A stretch of 64,000 nucleotides of DNA from Flavobacteriales bacterium (GTDB taxonomy: Bacteria > Bacteroidota > Bacteroidia > NS11-12g > UBA955). The notes beneath the pieces are model-generated. The model was not told the origin of the DNA. It did no database searches and saw only the letters and a program-made list of their open reading frames with translations. Shown in pieces: positions 34,941-43,462 of this stretch (its first letter is position 1; every line of letters begins with the position of its first letter). The DNA lies in NCBI GenBank assembly GCA_947447955.1, contig CANFLS010000007.1, positions 1 through 64,000 on the forward strand, given 5' to 3'. The translations under genes were made by a program, and so were the position numbers.

Positions 34941-36458
34941 ATGAAAAACTTGAAATCGCTTTGCTTGGTATTTATTTTAATCATAGGAAATTCCAGCGCT
35001 TTATTGGCGCAAAACTATGGTTTGAATAAAGATAGTATTTTTATAAAACAACTATTTGATGAATCCTTACTTAAGGGACATTCCTATGCCCGCTTGGGAG
35101 AACTATGTAAAACCATTGGCGCAAGGTTAAGTGGAAGTGATGCGGCAGAAAAAGGAATTCAATGGGCCACCAAGATGCTCAAAAGCTATCAATTTGATCA
35201 GGTAGACACGCAGTTAGTTATGGTACCGCGTTGGGAAAGAGGCAAAATTGAAAATTTCCAAATGAAATCGACGGTACTTGATAGAATGCTAAAAAACTCA
35301 GCCGACAGAGAAAATGGCATCAAGAAAATTTCGTCAATGGCCTTTCCAAATTCACCAAATGCATATTACGAGTGCGAAAATTATATCCATACAATTAAAA
35401 AAATATCAAAATATTATTCATTACCTGCTTGTGCTTTAGGAGGTTCAATTGGAGGTAAAGTTGAAGCAAAAGTAATTACACTAAATTCCAAGATACAACT
35501 CGATAGTTTGGGTAAAATTGGGCAATTAAAAGGAAAAATTATTCTTTTAAATAGGCCAATGGAAGAATCTATGGTCAATACTTTCAATGCCTATGGTGGT
35601 TGTGTAAACCAACGTGTAAATGGTGCTGTTTGGTGCGCACCTTATGGCGCTCTGGCCGTGCTTGTTAGAAGTGTAAGTAACAAATGTGACTTACATCCAC
35701 ATACAGGAGTAACACACTACGAAGACAATATTGCCAAAATACCTATTGCAGCAGTTGCTACCGCAGTTGCTGATGTAATTGCTTATTTGAGCATTCAAGA
35801 CCCTAATTTTACTTTAAAAATTGAACTTGACTGTAAACTTCTACCTGATAGAGAGAGCGCAAATGTGATCGCAGAAACAAAGGGGAATCAATATCCAGAA
35901 AAAATTATTGTTTTTGGGGGACATTTTGATAGCTGGGACCAAGGCGAAGGCGCACATGACGATGGAGCAGGTTGTATGCATGCTTTTGAAGCTTTAAGAC
36001 TACTTAAGGTGCTTGGTTATAAGCCAAAACATACCTTGCGTTGTGTGTTCTGAATTAATGAAGAAAATGGATTGCGCGGTGGAACCGAATATGCACGGTT
36101 ATCGAAAGTAAATAACGAAAATCACATTGTTGCCATTGAAAGCGATAGGGGTGGTTTTGTACCTCGCGGATTTGGTGTAGACTCATCGATTCTACCAAAT
36201 GTCCTCAAATTTCAGAAACTACTGAATGATTACGGTATTGGAAAGATAGAAAAAGGTGGTGGCGGTGCAGATATTGGTCCATTAAAAACAGTAAATAAGA
36301 ACACAGCTTTTGTGAGTTTCATTCCAGATTCACAGCGGTATTTCGATGTTCACCATGCAGAAACCGATGTTTTTGAATCGGTGAACAAGCGCGAACTTGA
36401 ATTGGGAGCAGCAGCGTTAGCCGCAATGATTTATATTTTAGATCAAGAACTTAACTAA
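34941..36458 (+). pseudogene. M28-family aminopeptidase/carboxypeptidase interrupted by an in-frame TGA
   Basis: The reading frame starts at ATG 34941 with a signal peptide (LCLVFILIIGNSSALLAQ) and runs 370 codons to TGA at 36051-36053. It then continues in the same frame to 36458, about 505 codons in total. The first part has GGHFDSWDQGEGAHDDGAG (metal ligands His and Asp). The second has NEENGLRGGTEYA (catalytic Glu-Glu), ESDRGGF and FDVHHAETD (last ligand). The TGA falls exactly where family members have Trp before the (N/A)EE motif (VF-W-INEENG), so one base, TGG to TGA, explains it. The 370-residue product lacks the catalytic Glu. Everything else is intact: a recent mutation, a sequencing error or readthrough. 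Confidence 0.85.
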
Positions 36459-36460
36459 TT

Positions 36461-37588
36461 TTACTTGTAGGTTCTGGTCATATTTTCAGGCACTACAATA
36501 ACAAAATTGGCAATTCCTTTGTTCTCATTTTCTAATTCGCTTACATTCGTTTGTGTGCGGGTAGAAATTGTAACCACATTCATTTGATAATTATTTTTCA
36601 AAATATTTTGGTTGTACTGATTTAAGTACCATTCAATACTTTGATGATTATCGCTATGGTAAGAACCATTATAGTGTATAAAAATGCCATTTGAAGGCAA
36701 ATGGGTATAAATTTGAGACGCCATGGTTGCATCTTTAATTGCTTGACTCATTGGCAAATTCTGGCCACCGTGTCCGCCAGCCATAGCAAATATGTCTTTG
36801 TAACATTGCAAAGTTGAATCATACACAAATATTGGGGGGATAGACTGACCTTGATTTATTTCAGAAAAATAGTTCACCGAATCTTTTTTGAAAATTCCGG
36901 TATCACAGCTAGGTAATTTTGAACCCACTGAAAAAGTACGTTGAGCGCCATTTTTTAACCCTTCTTTGCCGTATAAAGCCCCAATGCTGCTTTTGTAAAC
37001 CAGAGATGCGTATCGTCTAGGAATGTTTGTTGCAATAAATGGCAAATGATTCACTTTAGCCAAATCAACCAAAGGCTGATAATCGGTTACAAAATTATTC
37101 CAAAGTTTTATTGACTTTTTCAACTTTAAATAATTAGGGTCAGGCCCAAATCCCATTCCCATAGGGTTTACAGATGAACTCTTTTTGGTTGTGTCTACCG
37201 GTGGATTTAAATAGGTATTAAGTGCAGCTTGTTGGTCAGTTTCAAACATCTCAGCGCCCAATACCATATTGGTATGTTTTGAATATAAGTCTTGGGTAAC
37301 TTGAAGTTCTAACCAATGCGCAATTGGGTTGTCGTGAAGCTCACCAAACAATAAAATTCCTCTAGAATTGGAATTGGCAATCAATGATTTTTCAATTGCT
37401 TTGATAAACTTAGCATATGTAACTTTTTTGCCTTTTGAATCAAATATTTGAAATGCTGCAACATCATCAAGCGTTGCTTTCTTAGTTTGAACCTTAGCAT
37501 CATCGGTATGATTTTGTGCTACTGCATTATTCGGAAATAAAACACCACAAATCAAAGCGATAACGAAACCTTTAAATATCTTTGCCAT
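36461..37588 (-). CDS. ChaN-like putative heme/iron-regulated lipoprotein-family protein
   Basis: 375 residues with a signal peptide (MAKIFKGFVIALICGVLFPNNAVAQ), so ATG 37586-37588 is preferred over an in-frame ATG 18 codons upstream, which lies across the promoter. The ChaN (DUF399) pattern is clear: GILLFGELHDNPIAHWLEL near residue 81, VLGAEMFETDQQAALNTYL, PFIATNIPRRYA and FIHYNGSYHSDNHQSIEWYL. ChaN family members bind heme as dimers in iron uptake. The protein lacks a lipobox cysteine, so it would be periplasmic here. It is convergent with the M28 gene (2 bases apart) and divergent from a GT87-like gene. Confidence 0.8.
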   Translation of the reverse strand: MAKIFKGFVIALICGVLFPNNAVAQNHTDDAKVQTKKATLDDVAAFQIFDSKGKKVTYAKFIKAIEKSLIANSNSRGILLFGELHDNPIAHWLELQVTQDLYSKHTNMVLGAEMFETDQQAALNTYLNPPVDTTKKSSSVNPMGMGFGPDPNYLKLKKSIKLWNNFVTDYQPLVDLAKVNHLPFIATNIPRRYASLVYKSSIGALYGKEGLKNGAQRTFSVGSKLPSCDTGIFKKDSVNYFSEINQGQSIPPIFVYDSTLQCYKDIFAMAGGHGGQNLPMSQAIKDATMASQIYTHLPSNGIFIHYNGSYHSDNHQSIEWYLNQYNQNILKNNYQMNVVTISTRTQTNVSELENENKGIANFVIVVPENMTRTYK

Positions 37589-37596
37589 ACTATGAG

Positions 37597-37626
37597 CAAA
37601 TATAGTTTGAATATAAAATATATTTG
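37597..37626. promoter_or_regulatory. Mirror-image divergent -7 boxes (chaN-like and GT87-like genes)
   Basis: CAAATATA (37597-37604; TATATTTG on the minus strand) and TATATTTG (37619-37626) form an inverted repeat GCAAATATA...TATATTTGC with a 14-base centre. The left box ends 8 bases before the chaN-like ATG; the right one 20 bases before the GT87-like ATG. Confidence 0.55.
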
Positions 37627-37646
37627 CAATAAGTGAAACCATAGAT

Positions 37647-38858
37647 ATGAACTCAATACTTGAAAATTACAAAAAGAACAAAGTATTTTATTGGTTTACC
37701 CTTTGCCTTTTTGCGGTCATTATTTTATTAGAAATAAAAAATGGCCGTTTTGAAATGAGTGATTTCAAAGTGTATTATTTAGCAGGAAAGGCATTTTTGG
37801 CTGGAAATCCTATTTACGGTGTAAATTTCGGACTCACTTCGGGGTATTATAAATATTCACCGGTTTTCATTTTGTTATTTAGTCCGTATTTATTATTTGG
37901 TTACAAAACAGCTTGTATCATTCATGGATTCATGCTTTCATTTGCTACAATTATTTCAATTGTTTCTCTAAAAAATATCCTTCAAAAGACAATTCTTCAT
38001 CAAGAAATAAAACATAAATATCTGAATATTTTCGTGATTCTAATTATTGTAAATCATTTATTTAGGGAAATACACTTGGGAAATGTAAACATGTTTATTG
38101 TGATGTTACTTTGCTTAGGAATACAAAAAACATTAGAAGAAAAATTTATACTTTCCGGCTTGTTTATTGCTTTGGCCATATTTATCAAACCCTATTTGGT
38201 GATACTCGCTATACCTTTATTCTTTCATAAAAAACTCAAGTCGATTTGGAGTTTGGGTAGTTGGAGCGGACTGTTATTGATTATACCCATTGTATTTCTT
38301 GGATTGGATAAGTTCATTCAAATTAACAAACAATGGATCCACGAAATATTTCAGCATGGTGCTTATTTATACAGCAATCATACATTCACTTCGTTGATTC
38401 GAAAGTATGTTACCTTGCGTGTAAATGACCATTCACACCTTTATTTTCTAGTTTTAGCAATTTTTAGTTATGGGATTGTTTATTTTATTTCGCTAAAAAA
38501 ATATTCAGCACTTTCAGTGAAAAACAATCACACAACTCTAGTATTTTCATTTTTTATTTTGTTCGCATTATTGCCAAATATACTCATTACAGACACTGAA
38601 CATTTTTTGTATTCAACTCCCATTATTCTGTATACCATTTATTATTTGTATACAAACAACAATTCTAAGTACACATTTATATTTATCATATTTTCAATTT
38701 TTTACGGAATTAATTCACCCGACATCTTGGGGAGGAACTTATCTGGAAAATTCGAAGAATTTGGAATATTGGGATTAGCCAACTTGGGCCTAATTATTAC
38801 ATTTCTTTTAATTCAACGTAATCAGAAAAAAGTTGATTTAGTTTCAACTCGGGATTAG
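37647..38858 (+). CDS. GT87-like polytopic membrane glycosyltransferase (DUF2029)
   Basis: 403 residues with about ten transmembrane helices. MSDFKVYYLAGKAFLAGNPIY near residue 38 matches the DUF2029/GT87 first loop (D-F-x2-Y...G), and GYYKYSPVFILLFSPYLLFG follows. Then come HLGNVNMFIVMLL near residue 148 and FIKPYLVILAIPLFF, the N-x-N and K-P motifs of the family. It resembles the protein at 27948-29243 in layout. Acceptor and donor are unknown. It overlaps the convergent DUF3037 gene by 62 bases at its 3' end. Confidence 0.72.
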   Translation: MNSILENYKKNKVFYWFTLCLFAVIILLEIKNGRFEMSDFKVYYLAGKAFLAGNPIYGVNFGLTSGYYKYSPVFILLFSPYLLFGYKTACIIHGFMLSFATIISIVSLKNILQKTILHQEIKHKYLNIFVILIIVNHLFREIHLGNVNMFIVMLLCLGIQKTLEEKFILSGLFIALAIFIKPYLVILAIPLFFHKKLKSIWSLGSWSGLLLIIPIVFLGLDKFIQINKQWIHEIFQHGAYLYSNHTFTSLIRKYVTLRVNDHSHLYFLVLAIFSYGIVYFISLKKYSALSVKNNHTTLVFSFFILFALLPNILITDTEHFLYSTPIILYTIYYLYTNNNSKYTFIFIIFSIFYGINSPDILGRNLSGKFEEFGILGLANLGLIITFLLIQRNQKKVDLVSTRD

Positions 38859-39195
38859 TACAAAATCCTGGATGGATTTTAGAGCATTGAACAATAGTAC
38901 TTCTAGTTGCTGTGAGCCATCTAAAACGTTCAACTGGAATATATTCCGCAATTGGACCTCCAGTTGTTAATCCGGCAGCGATATTTTCAAAAGCAGTTAA
39001 ATTGGCCTGAATAGAATCAATATTACTTTGGGGACACATTGCCAATATTTTATTGGTATTTAACTCAATTTTGGCAGATATGTAATCCAATTCTTTGCAA
39101 AGAAGGACGACACCCACATTGATAAATTCTTCGCGCTCTACAATGGGCACAATTCGAATTACCGCATATTCAAAAACTTTATTATTTGATGCCAT
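38797..39195 (-). CDS. DUF3037 protein, partner of a HipA-like kinase
   Basis: 132 residues matching DUF3037: FEYAVIRIVPIVEREEFINVGVVLLC at the N-terminus and ERFRWLTATRSTIVQCSKIHPGFC near residue 90. DUF3037 has no assigned function. It overlaps the HipA-like gene by 14 bases and its 3' end runs 62 bases into the convergent GT87-like gene. The HipA-like/DUF3037 pairing recurs in many bacteria, so the two are likely to form one functional unit, perhaps toxin-antitoxin-like; this is not shown. Confidence 0.8.
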   Translation of the reverse strand: MASNNKVFEYAVIRIVPIVEREEFINVGVVLLCKELDYISAKIELNTNKILAMCPQSNIDSIQANLTAFENIAAGLTTGGPIAEYIPVERFRWLTATRSTIVQCSKIHPGFCTNPELKLNQLFSDYVELKEM

Positions 39196-39970
39196 GAGGT
39201 ACAGATTTAATAAATTCAGATGAATGGATGAGTCTATTTTTCAACAAATTGGCATACGCCTCTTTTTGCGAATTGGTGGTTTCATAAATCAAATCCGCTT
39301 GAATCCACTCTTCAGGAATTAAATCAACAATTGCATCTATTTTTTCTGGCGTAATGTGTTGTTTTGCCCAAGCGTCGGCCTCATTTAATTTGGTAGCAGA
39401 ATAATATAAAACATGCTTTTTAATGAGTTCAAATGCGTTGTTATATTTATCATCCCAAGGTTGACCAGCATGATGAAAATACATTGCTGCTCCATGATCA
39501 ATCAACCAAAGTTCATTGTTCCACATAAGCATATTTGTATTCCTTACAGTTCTATCCATGTTCATGATAAAACCATCGAGCCATACAATTTTAGATGCAA
39601 GCAGCGCATCTACTTTATTGACAGCTGGATCAAAACCAAATGCACCAGAAAGAAAATGCAATGCCACATTCAATCCAGTACTTGCCTTCAATAAATCTTG
39701 AATTTCTTCGTCGGGTTCTGTTCTTCCAAAAGCTTCATCAAGATCAGTAAAAACCAATTCAGGAACTTTCAGACCCAACAATCTGGCGATTTCACCACCC
39801 AATAATTCAGCAATGAGTGCTTTAGGGCCTTGGCCAGCACCGCGAAATTTTAATACATACAAAAAATCATCATCGGCCTCAACCAAAGCTGGCATAGAGC
39901 CACCCTCTCTCAAAGGAGTTACATAGCGTGTAACCTGAACTTTACGTAAATCTTTACCTTCTGAAATCAT
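39182..39970 (-). CDS. HipA-like kinase-fold protein
   Basis: 262 residues related to the HipA-type Ser/Thr kinase fold. FLYVLKFRGAGQGPKALIAELLGGEIARLLG near residue 36 holds the Gly-rich loop and Lys. The catalytic loop is FIMNMDRTVRNTNML (D-R-x3-N) near residue 135, and LWLIDHGAAMYF is the DFG-like segment. These positions are all filled, so ATP binding and phosphotransfer are plausible. It lacks the HipA N-terminal subdomain. Substrate is unknown (in HipA it is glutamyl-tRNA synthetase). It has a TATCTTTG box 13 bases upstream and overlaps its DUF3037 partner. Confidence 0.8.
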   Translation of the reverse strand: MISEGKDLRKVQVTRYVTPLREGGSMPALVEADDDFLYVLKFRGAGQGPKALIAELLGGEIARLLGLKVPELVFTDLDEAFGRTEPDEEIQDLLKASTGLNVALHFLSGAFGFDPAVNKVDALLASKIVWLDGFIMNMDRTVRNTNMLMWNNELWLIDHGAAMYFHHAGQPWDDKYNNAFELIKKHVLYYSATKLNEADAWAKQHITPEKIDAIVDLIPEEWIQADLIYETTNSQKEAYANLLKNRLIHSSEFIKSVPHGIK

Positions 39971-39983
39971 GATTTTAGAGTCT

Positions 39984-39991
39984 CAAAGATA
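39984..39991 (-). promoter_or_regulatory. -7 promoter box of the HipA-like/DUF3037 operon
   Basis: TATCTTTG on the minus strand, 13 bases before the ATG at 39970. The only intergenic copy of the TTGAGGGACA motif lies upstream at 40024-40033. Confidence 0.5.
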
Positions 39992-40023
39992 ATGCAATGC
40001 ATTTATGATTCTACAAAAGTCAT

Positions 40024-40033
40024 TGTCCCTCAA
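40024..40033 (-). repeat. Intergenic copy of the dispersed 10-bp motif TTGAGGGACA
   Basis: One of ten exact copies in the window. Plus-orientation starts are 18345, 23649, 48134, 49450 and 59486; minus-orientation starts are 4465, 18470, 40024, 47679 and 58136. This is the only copy outside a gene. See the findings. Confidence 0.85.
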
Positions 40034-40053
40034 AAGGAATAAAAAAGAACCTA

Positions 40054-40239
40054 TTATTTTGAAAAACCGAAACCCAATGGGGCTGATTGAGATTTCAATG
40101 CTTTCGCAAGAGCATCACCAAGTGTAATGTCATTAGATTTAATTGCAGCTTGCTTCTCTGAAATAAACTTGGCTCTAAGATCGCTCAAACGGGTAATTTC
40201 TGATTGAAATATTGTTTTTTCGAAATCAAATAAATTCAT
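40054..40239 (-). CDS. Small hypothetical protein (61 residues)
   Basis: The ORF has an ATG start at 40237-40239 and encodes MNLFDFEKTIFQ followed by a charged helical stretch and a final LGFGFSK. No domain is recognised. A TTATTTG-type, imperfect -7 box lies 14 bases upstream. The codon use resembles its neighbours and the frame fills the gap between two well-supported genes, so it is probably real, but coding status rests on this only. Confidence 0.45.
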   Translation of the reverse strand: MNLFDFEKTIFQSEITRLSDLRAKFISEKQAAIKSNDITLGDALAKALKSQSAPLGFGFSK

Positions 40240-40274
40240 GTAATTGTTGAAACAAATAAATCATATTATTGGTT

Positions 40275-40282
40275 TATATTTG
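40275..40282 (+). promoter_or_regulatory. -7 promoter box of the pirin gene
   Basis: TATATTTG ends 3 bases before ATG 40286; the in-frame TTG at 40244 lies upstream of it, so the box supports the inner ATG as the start. Confidence 0.6.
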
Positions 40283-40285
40283 AAT

Positions 40286-41413
40286 ATGGCTATTCAAAGA
40301 AGAAGCTTTTTAACACGATTAGGATTAGGCATTGGAGCAATGGTAACTGCTTCATTTGATACTGCAAGTAATACAATCAAGAAAAACATGGAAATTTTTA
40401 ACCCAATTTTAGACATTCAGCCCATGGGATTTCAATGGGAAACCATAGATCCTTTTTTATTTTGTGTGCACCACGAAGATTATTTTCCGAAAGGGAACTC
40501 CGAAATGGGTCCTTCAGCTTCATTGGCTGGAAGACATTTGGGTGACGATTTCATCATTAAAGATGGATTTAGAATGTATCATGGAAAGAAAGTACCAGGT
40601 TTTCCGGGCCATCCTCACAGGGGGTTTGAAACCATTACCATAGTAAGAAATGGTTTGGTAGATCATGCAGACTCAATGGGTGCTGCCGGTAGATATGGAA
40701 ATGGCGATGTGCAATGGATGACGGCTGGCAAAGGCGTTCAACATTCTGAGATGTTTCCTTTACTTCTAGAGGACAAGGAAAACCCGTTGGAACTTTTTCA
40801 AATTTGGTTAAATTTACCGAGTACGAAGAAAATGTCGGAACCGCATTTCTCTATGTTTTGGTCGGAGAACATTCCTAAAATATCCCTCGAAAACAAAGAA
40901 AAGAAAAAGAGTTTGGTAGAAATTATTGCGGGTAATTTTGGTAAAACACAGAGTTTAAATCCGCCGCCAAATTCATGGGCATCAACCAAAGATCATGAAG
41001 TTGCCATTTGGAATGTAATTATGGAAAATGGCGCTTCGATACAACTTCCTAAAGCCAGTGAAGGCACCAATAGAATGTTGTATTTTTATGAGGGACAAGA
41101 TTTAAGCATTGCCGGTGTAAAAGTTGACAGTTACAAATCGGTTAGATTGCGCACTAACGAAGAAATTGAAATAATTGCAACCTCAGACAATTGCAAATTT
41201 TTGGTATTACAAGGAAAACCCATAGGAGAAACGGTAATTCAATACGGACCATTTGTAATGAACACAAAAGAAGAAATTCAACAAGCGTTTAACGATTACC
41301 ACGAAACGCAGTATGGGGGTTGGCCATGGCCGAGGTATGACCAAGTTCACGACAGAACCAAAGGCAGATTTGCAAAATTTGCAAATGGAAAAATTGAAGA
41401 ACCGATAGGGTAA
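40286..41413 (+). CDS. Pirin-family cupin protein with Tat-like signal
   Basis: 375 residues, unusually long for a pirin (usually ~230-300). The N-terminus, MAIQRRSFLTRLGLGIGAMVTASF, is a Tat-type signal, rare for pirins, which are normally cytoplasmic. The first cupin keeps the metal-binding residues: His in GHPHRGFETITIV, His in LVDHADSMG, then GVQHSEMF with the distal His. The second cupin holds ELFQIWLNLPS and a late YEGQDLSIAG. Some pirins have quercetinase activity; here the role is unknown. ATG 40286 is preferred because of the signal and the -7 box. The stop codon lies in a short hairpin shared with the convergent gene. Confidence 0.82.
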   Translation: MAIQRRSFLTRLGLGIGAMVTASFDTASNTIKKNMEIFNPILDIQPMGFQWETIDPFLFCVHHEDYFPKGNSEMGPSASLAGRHLGDDFIIKDGFRMYHGKKVPGFPGHPHRGFETITIVRNGLVDHADSMGAAGRYGNGDVQWMTAGKGVQHSEMFPLLLEDKENPLELFQIWLNLPSTKKMSEPHFSMFWSENIPKISLENKEKKKSLVEIIAGNFGKTQSLNPPPNSWASTKDHEVAIWNVIMENGASIQLPKASEGTNRMLYFYEGQDLSIAGVKVDSYKSVRLRTNEEIEIIATSDNCKFLVLQGKPIGETVIQYGPFVMNTKEEIQQAFNDYHETQYGGWPWPRYDQVHDRTKGRFAKFANGKIEEPIG

Positions 41414-41421
41414 AACCCTAT
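41405..41421. terminator. Short hairpin spanning two convergent stop codons
   Basis: ATAGGGT and ACCCTAT form a 7-bp stem around AAA. The pirin TAA (41411-41413) and the DUF1287 TAG (41418-41420, minus strand) both lie in it. It may act as a minimal bidirectional terminator, but a long T-run is missing. Confidence 0.5.
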
Positions 41422-42026
41422 TTGCTGTATCTAAAATGGCCTATGATAGTAAAATCAAATAAACAATCTTCTAATTGTTGTCCATTTCCAATGTTATGAA
41501 TAATTTGATAGGTATTCCCACTGGATGGCAGTTTGCTGCTTACAATTCCAATATGCGTAATTCCTTCACTTAATTTCCAACACACAATATCACCGGGAAC
41601 ATAATCTTTCGGATTATTTGTTATTTTGAGGGAGGTTCCATGCCTCTTAAAAAATGTCATTAAGTTAGGAACTCTCCGATGATCAATATTGGCATCTGGT
41701 TTTTTCATATTCCATAATCTGGGATATAGTGAAAAATTTGAAACCATATCTAGGTGCACTTCCTTTTGTAAATCAATTCCTAGCTTTCTATATGCCCTAA
41801 TTACAACATCTGAACAAACACCGGTTTTTGGAGGGACATCTCCATTGGGGTAAGGAATTACAACATATGCTGGCAAATAGGTTACATTTTGAAATGTTAA
41901 CGTAAAAGCGGAATCAGCCAAGCGGGTTTGAAAATTTGATTGGGCACTTACATTTATAAAACTACCAAAAACAGCAATGCAAATCAGCAGTTTATTGATT
42001 AAGAAACTCTTCAAAAATTTTAACAT
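41418..42026 (-). CDS. DUF1287 protein, predicted amidase/peptidase of the NlpC/P60-like fold
   Basis: 202 residues with a signal peptide (LINKLLICIAVFGSFINVSAQ). The DUF1287 pattern is visible: YPNGDVPPKTGVCSDVVIRAYRKLGIDL near residue 60 (probable catalytic Cys in GVCSD), KPDANIDHRRVPNLMTFFKR near residue 105, and YVPGDIVCWKL followed by HIGIVS (probable catalytic His). The layout suggests a periplasmic cysteine hydrolase acting on cell wall or peptide. Substrate is unproven. An inverted repeat lies 8 bases before the start. Confidence 0.8.
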   Translation of the reverse strand: MLKFLKSFLINKLLICIAVFGSFINVSAQSNFQTRLADSAFTLTFQNVTYLPAYVVIPYPNGDVPPKTGVCSDVVIRAYRKLGIDLQKEVHLDMVSNFSLYPRLWNMKKPDANIDHRRVPNLMTFFKRHGTSLKITNNPKDYVPGDIVCWKLSEGITHIGIVSSKLPSSGNTYQIIHNIGNGQQLEDCLFDFTIIGHFRYSK

Positions 42027-42034
42027 AGCGTATT

Positions 42035-42053
42035 ATATTGTTTAGTACAATAT
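42035..42053. promoter_or_regulatory. Inverted repeat upstream of the DUF1287 gene
   Basis: ATATTGT and ACAATAT, separated by 5 bases, form a perfect 7-bp inverted repeat 8 bases before the start. It is a possible operator; A+T-rich sequence makes chance occurrence possible. Confidence 0.35.
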
Positions 42054-42107
42054 ATTAGAAACTTCAAGTTTTCAAATCATACCAAAAAACTATAAGTGAT
42101 TGATAAA

Positions 42108-42857
42108 TTACATTTTGCGTTTTGCGGTCAACACAATATACGGTGAAAATAATTTCGTATCTATAGGAATGACCTTGAAAATAACTTTACCCAATAACCA
42201 AGTAACCTTTTTCAAAACTCGCGCAACCTTAGATTTTTGATGTTCACGCTCTAACCAAACTCCAAATCGTCCAAACCAATTCACCTGAACATCTTCCAAA
42301 CCTAGCTTTTTGCAGATACCTCGCAGCAAATCAACATCCATACTGCTAATATTGTGTTTGCCATAATTTTCAGAATCAAACTTACGCTGGAACCAACCAT
42401 TCACACCCCTGAAATTTGGTAAAAAAATTACCAACGTACCTCCCGGTTTGATATACGGAATATGCAACGAAATTACTTTTTCTGTAGATTCAAAATGTTC
42501 TATTAATCCAATTGAAAAAACCAATTCATAAGAAGTTGTTGGTTCATAATTGAAAATATCAGCTTCAATTAATCCCAACTCCGATGAGTTTAATTCATTA
42601 ATTGTAAGCATTTCATTCAAAATATCTTGGTGAATGATATAATCTACTAGGGTAGTATCAAGTCCATATTTTTTTCGCAAATAAATTGAATATGTTCCAG
42701 GAAAACCGCCGAGTTCACAACTGTTTTTAATATTAGAATTTCGTATTGCTGCATCAAAAACAGGTGCTAACATATTTTTCTCCGGTACTTTTACCAAGAT
42801 TTCCTCACGATGTGATTCCCAGTAATTCAGCCAAAATTCTCTATCTGTTAAAAACAT
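42108..42857 (-). CDS. Class I SAM-dependent methyltransferase
   Basis: 249 residues. SCELGGFPGTYSIYLRKKYG near residue 46 is motif I (ELGG.PG), followed by TLVDY, LIEADIFNY and SYELVFSIGLIEHF, which fits a class I methyltransferase core. A carboxy-terminal hydrophobic stretch (VTWLLGKVIFKVIP) suggests membrane association. The substrate cannot be inferred. Neighbours on the same strand are an SRPBCC protein and a small membrane protein, but gaps of ~100 bases separate them. Confidence 0.75.
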   Translation of the reverse strand: MFLTDREFWLNYWESHREEILVKVPEKNMLAPVFDAAIRNSNIKNSCELGGFPGTYSIYLRKKYGLDTTLVDYIIHQDILNEMLTINELNSSELGLIEADIFNYEPTTSYELVFSIGLIEHFESTEKVISLHIPYIKPGGTLVIFLPNFRGVNGWFQRKFDSENYGKHNISSMDVDLLRGICKKLGLEDVQVNWFGRFGVWLEREHQKSKVARVLKKVTWLLGKVIFKVIPIDTKLFSPYIVLTAKRKM

Positions 42858-42955
42858 ATTTATTTCAATTTTTATTTCGTCTAGTTCTTCAATGAAATGG
42901 CAATTGAGTCGATTTTCAATTTACTCAATGAAAATTACCAAGATTCAAATATAGA

Positions 42956-43459
42956 TTATTTATACATAAAAGGGTCATTGGAATATGCCAACTTCCTTAC
43001 ATTTTCTAAAACTTGTTTCATGTATTTTTTCCAAAATAAATGAGCAAACATCCATGCCAAGGGATAAAACAAGATTCCTTTGAAGTGTAATTGATATTTG
43101 TAATCAATGCGTATTTTGTTTGACTCAAGTTCTTTGGTTTTCCATTCACCTGAAAACTTATAGTAGCCTAGCATCCAAGATTGGAAATCATACACTTCAA
43201 TATTCCAACGTTCATTTTCAATTCGTTCAATCACTTTATCCATTGAAACAAAGCCACCTTTTTGGATGAAAGTATTGGCAGCATAAACTTTTTTGGTTGA
43301 TCCAATTTGACCCCAATTTTCATCATCGGCAACATGGGTTATTTTGGGCATCAAACCATAACCGGTATGTACTTTAGAAACATCAGAAAGCATAGGCGCT
43401 TGAAATGCCCTTTCTAAACTACAGTTAAAAATGGCGCTTGTTTTTATTTGGAAGTACAT
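42956..43459 (-). CDS. SRPBCC-family (START/polyketide-cyclase-like) protein
   Basis: 167 residues. The N-terminal strand IFNCSLERAFQAPMLSDV, the middle GGFVSMDKVIERIENERWNIEVYDF and GYYKFSGEWKTKE, and a C-terminal long helix (FWKKYMKQVLENVRKLA) match the SRPBCC helix-grip fold. Such proteins bind hydrophobic ligands; none can be named. It is 3 bases downstream of the preceding membrane protein gene, so the two are co-transcribed. Confidence 0.65.
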   Translation of the reverse strand: MYFQIKTSAIFNCSLERAFQAPMLSDVSKVHTGYGLMPKITHVADDENWGQIGSTKKVYAANTFIQKGGFVSMDKVIERIENERWNIEVYDFQSWMLGYYKFSGEWKTKELESNKIRIDYKYQLHFKGILFYPLAWMFAHLFWKKYMKQVLENVRKLAYSNDPFMYK

Positions 43460-43462
43460 GGT

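Noticed and set aside
36051-36053. TGA as selenocysteine or as Trp by a changed genetic code
   Set aside because: Family members have Trp, not Cys, at this position; TGA ends other intact genes in the window. No SECIS-like structure was looked for in detail.
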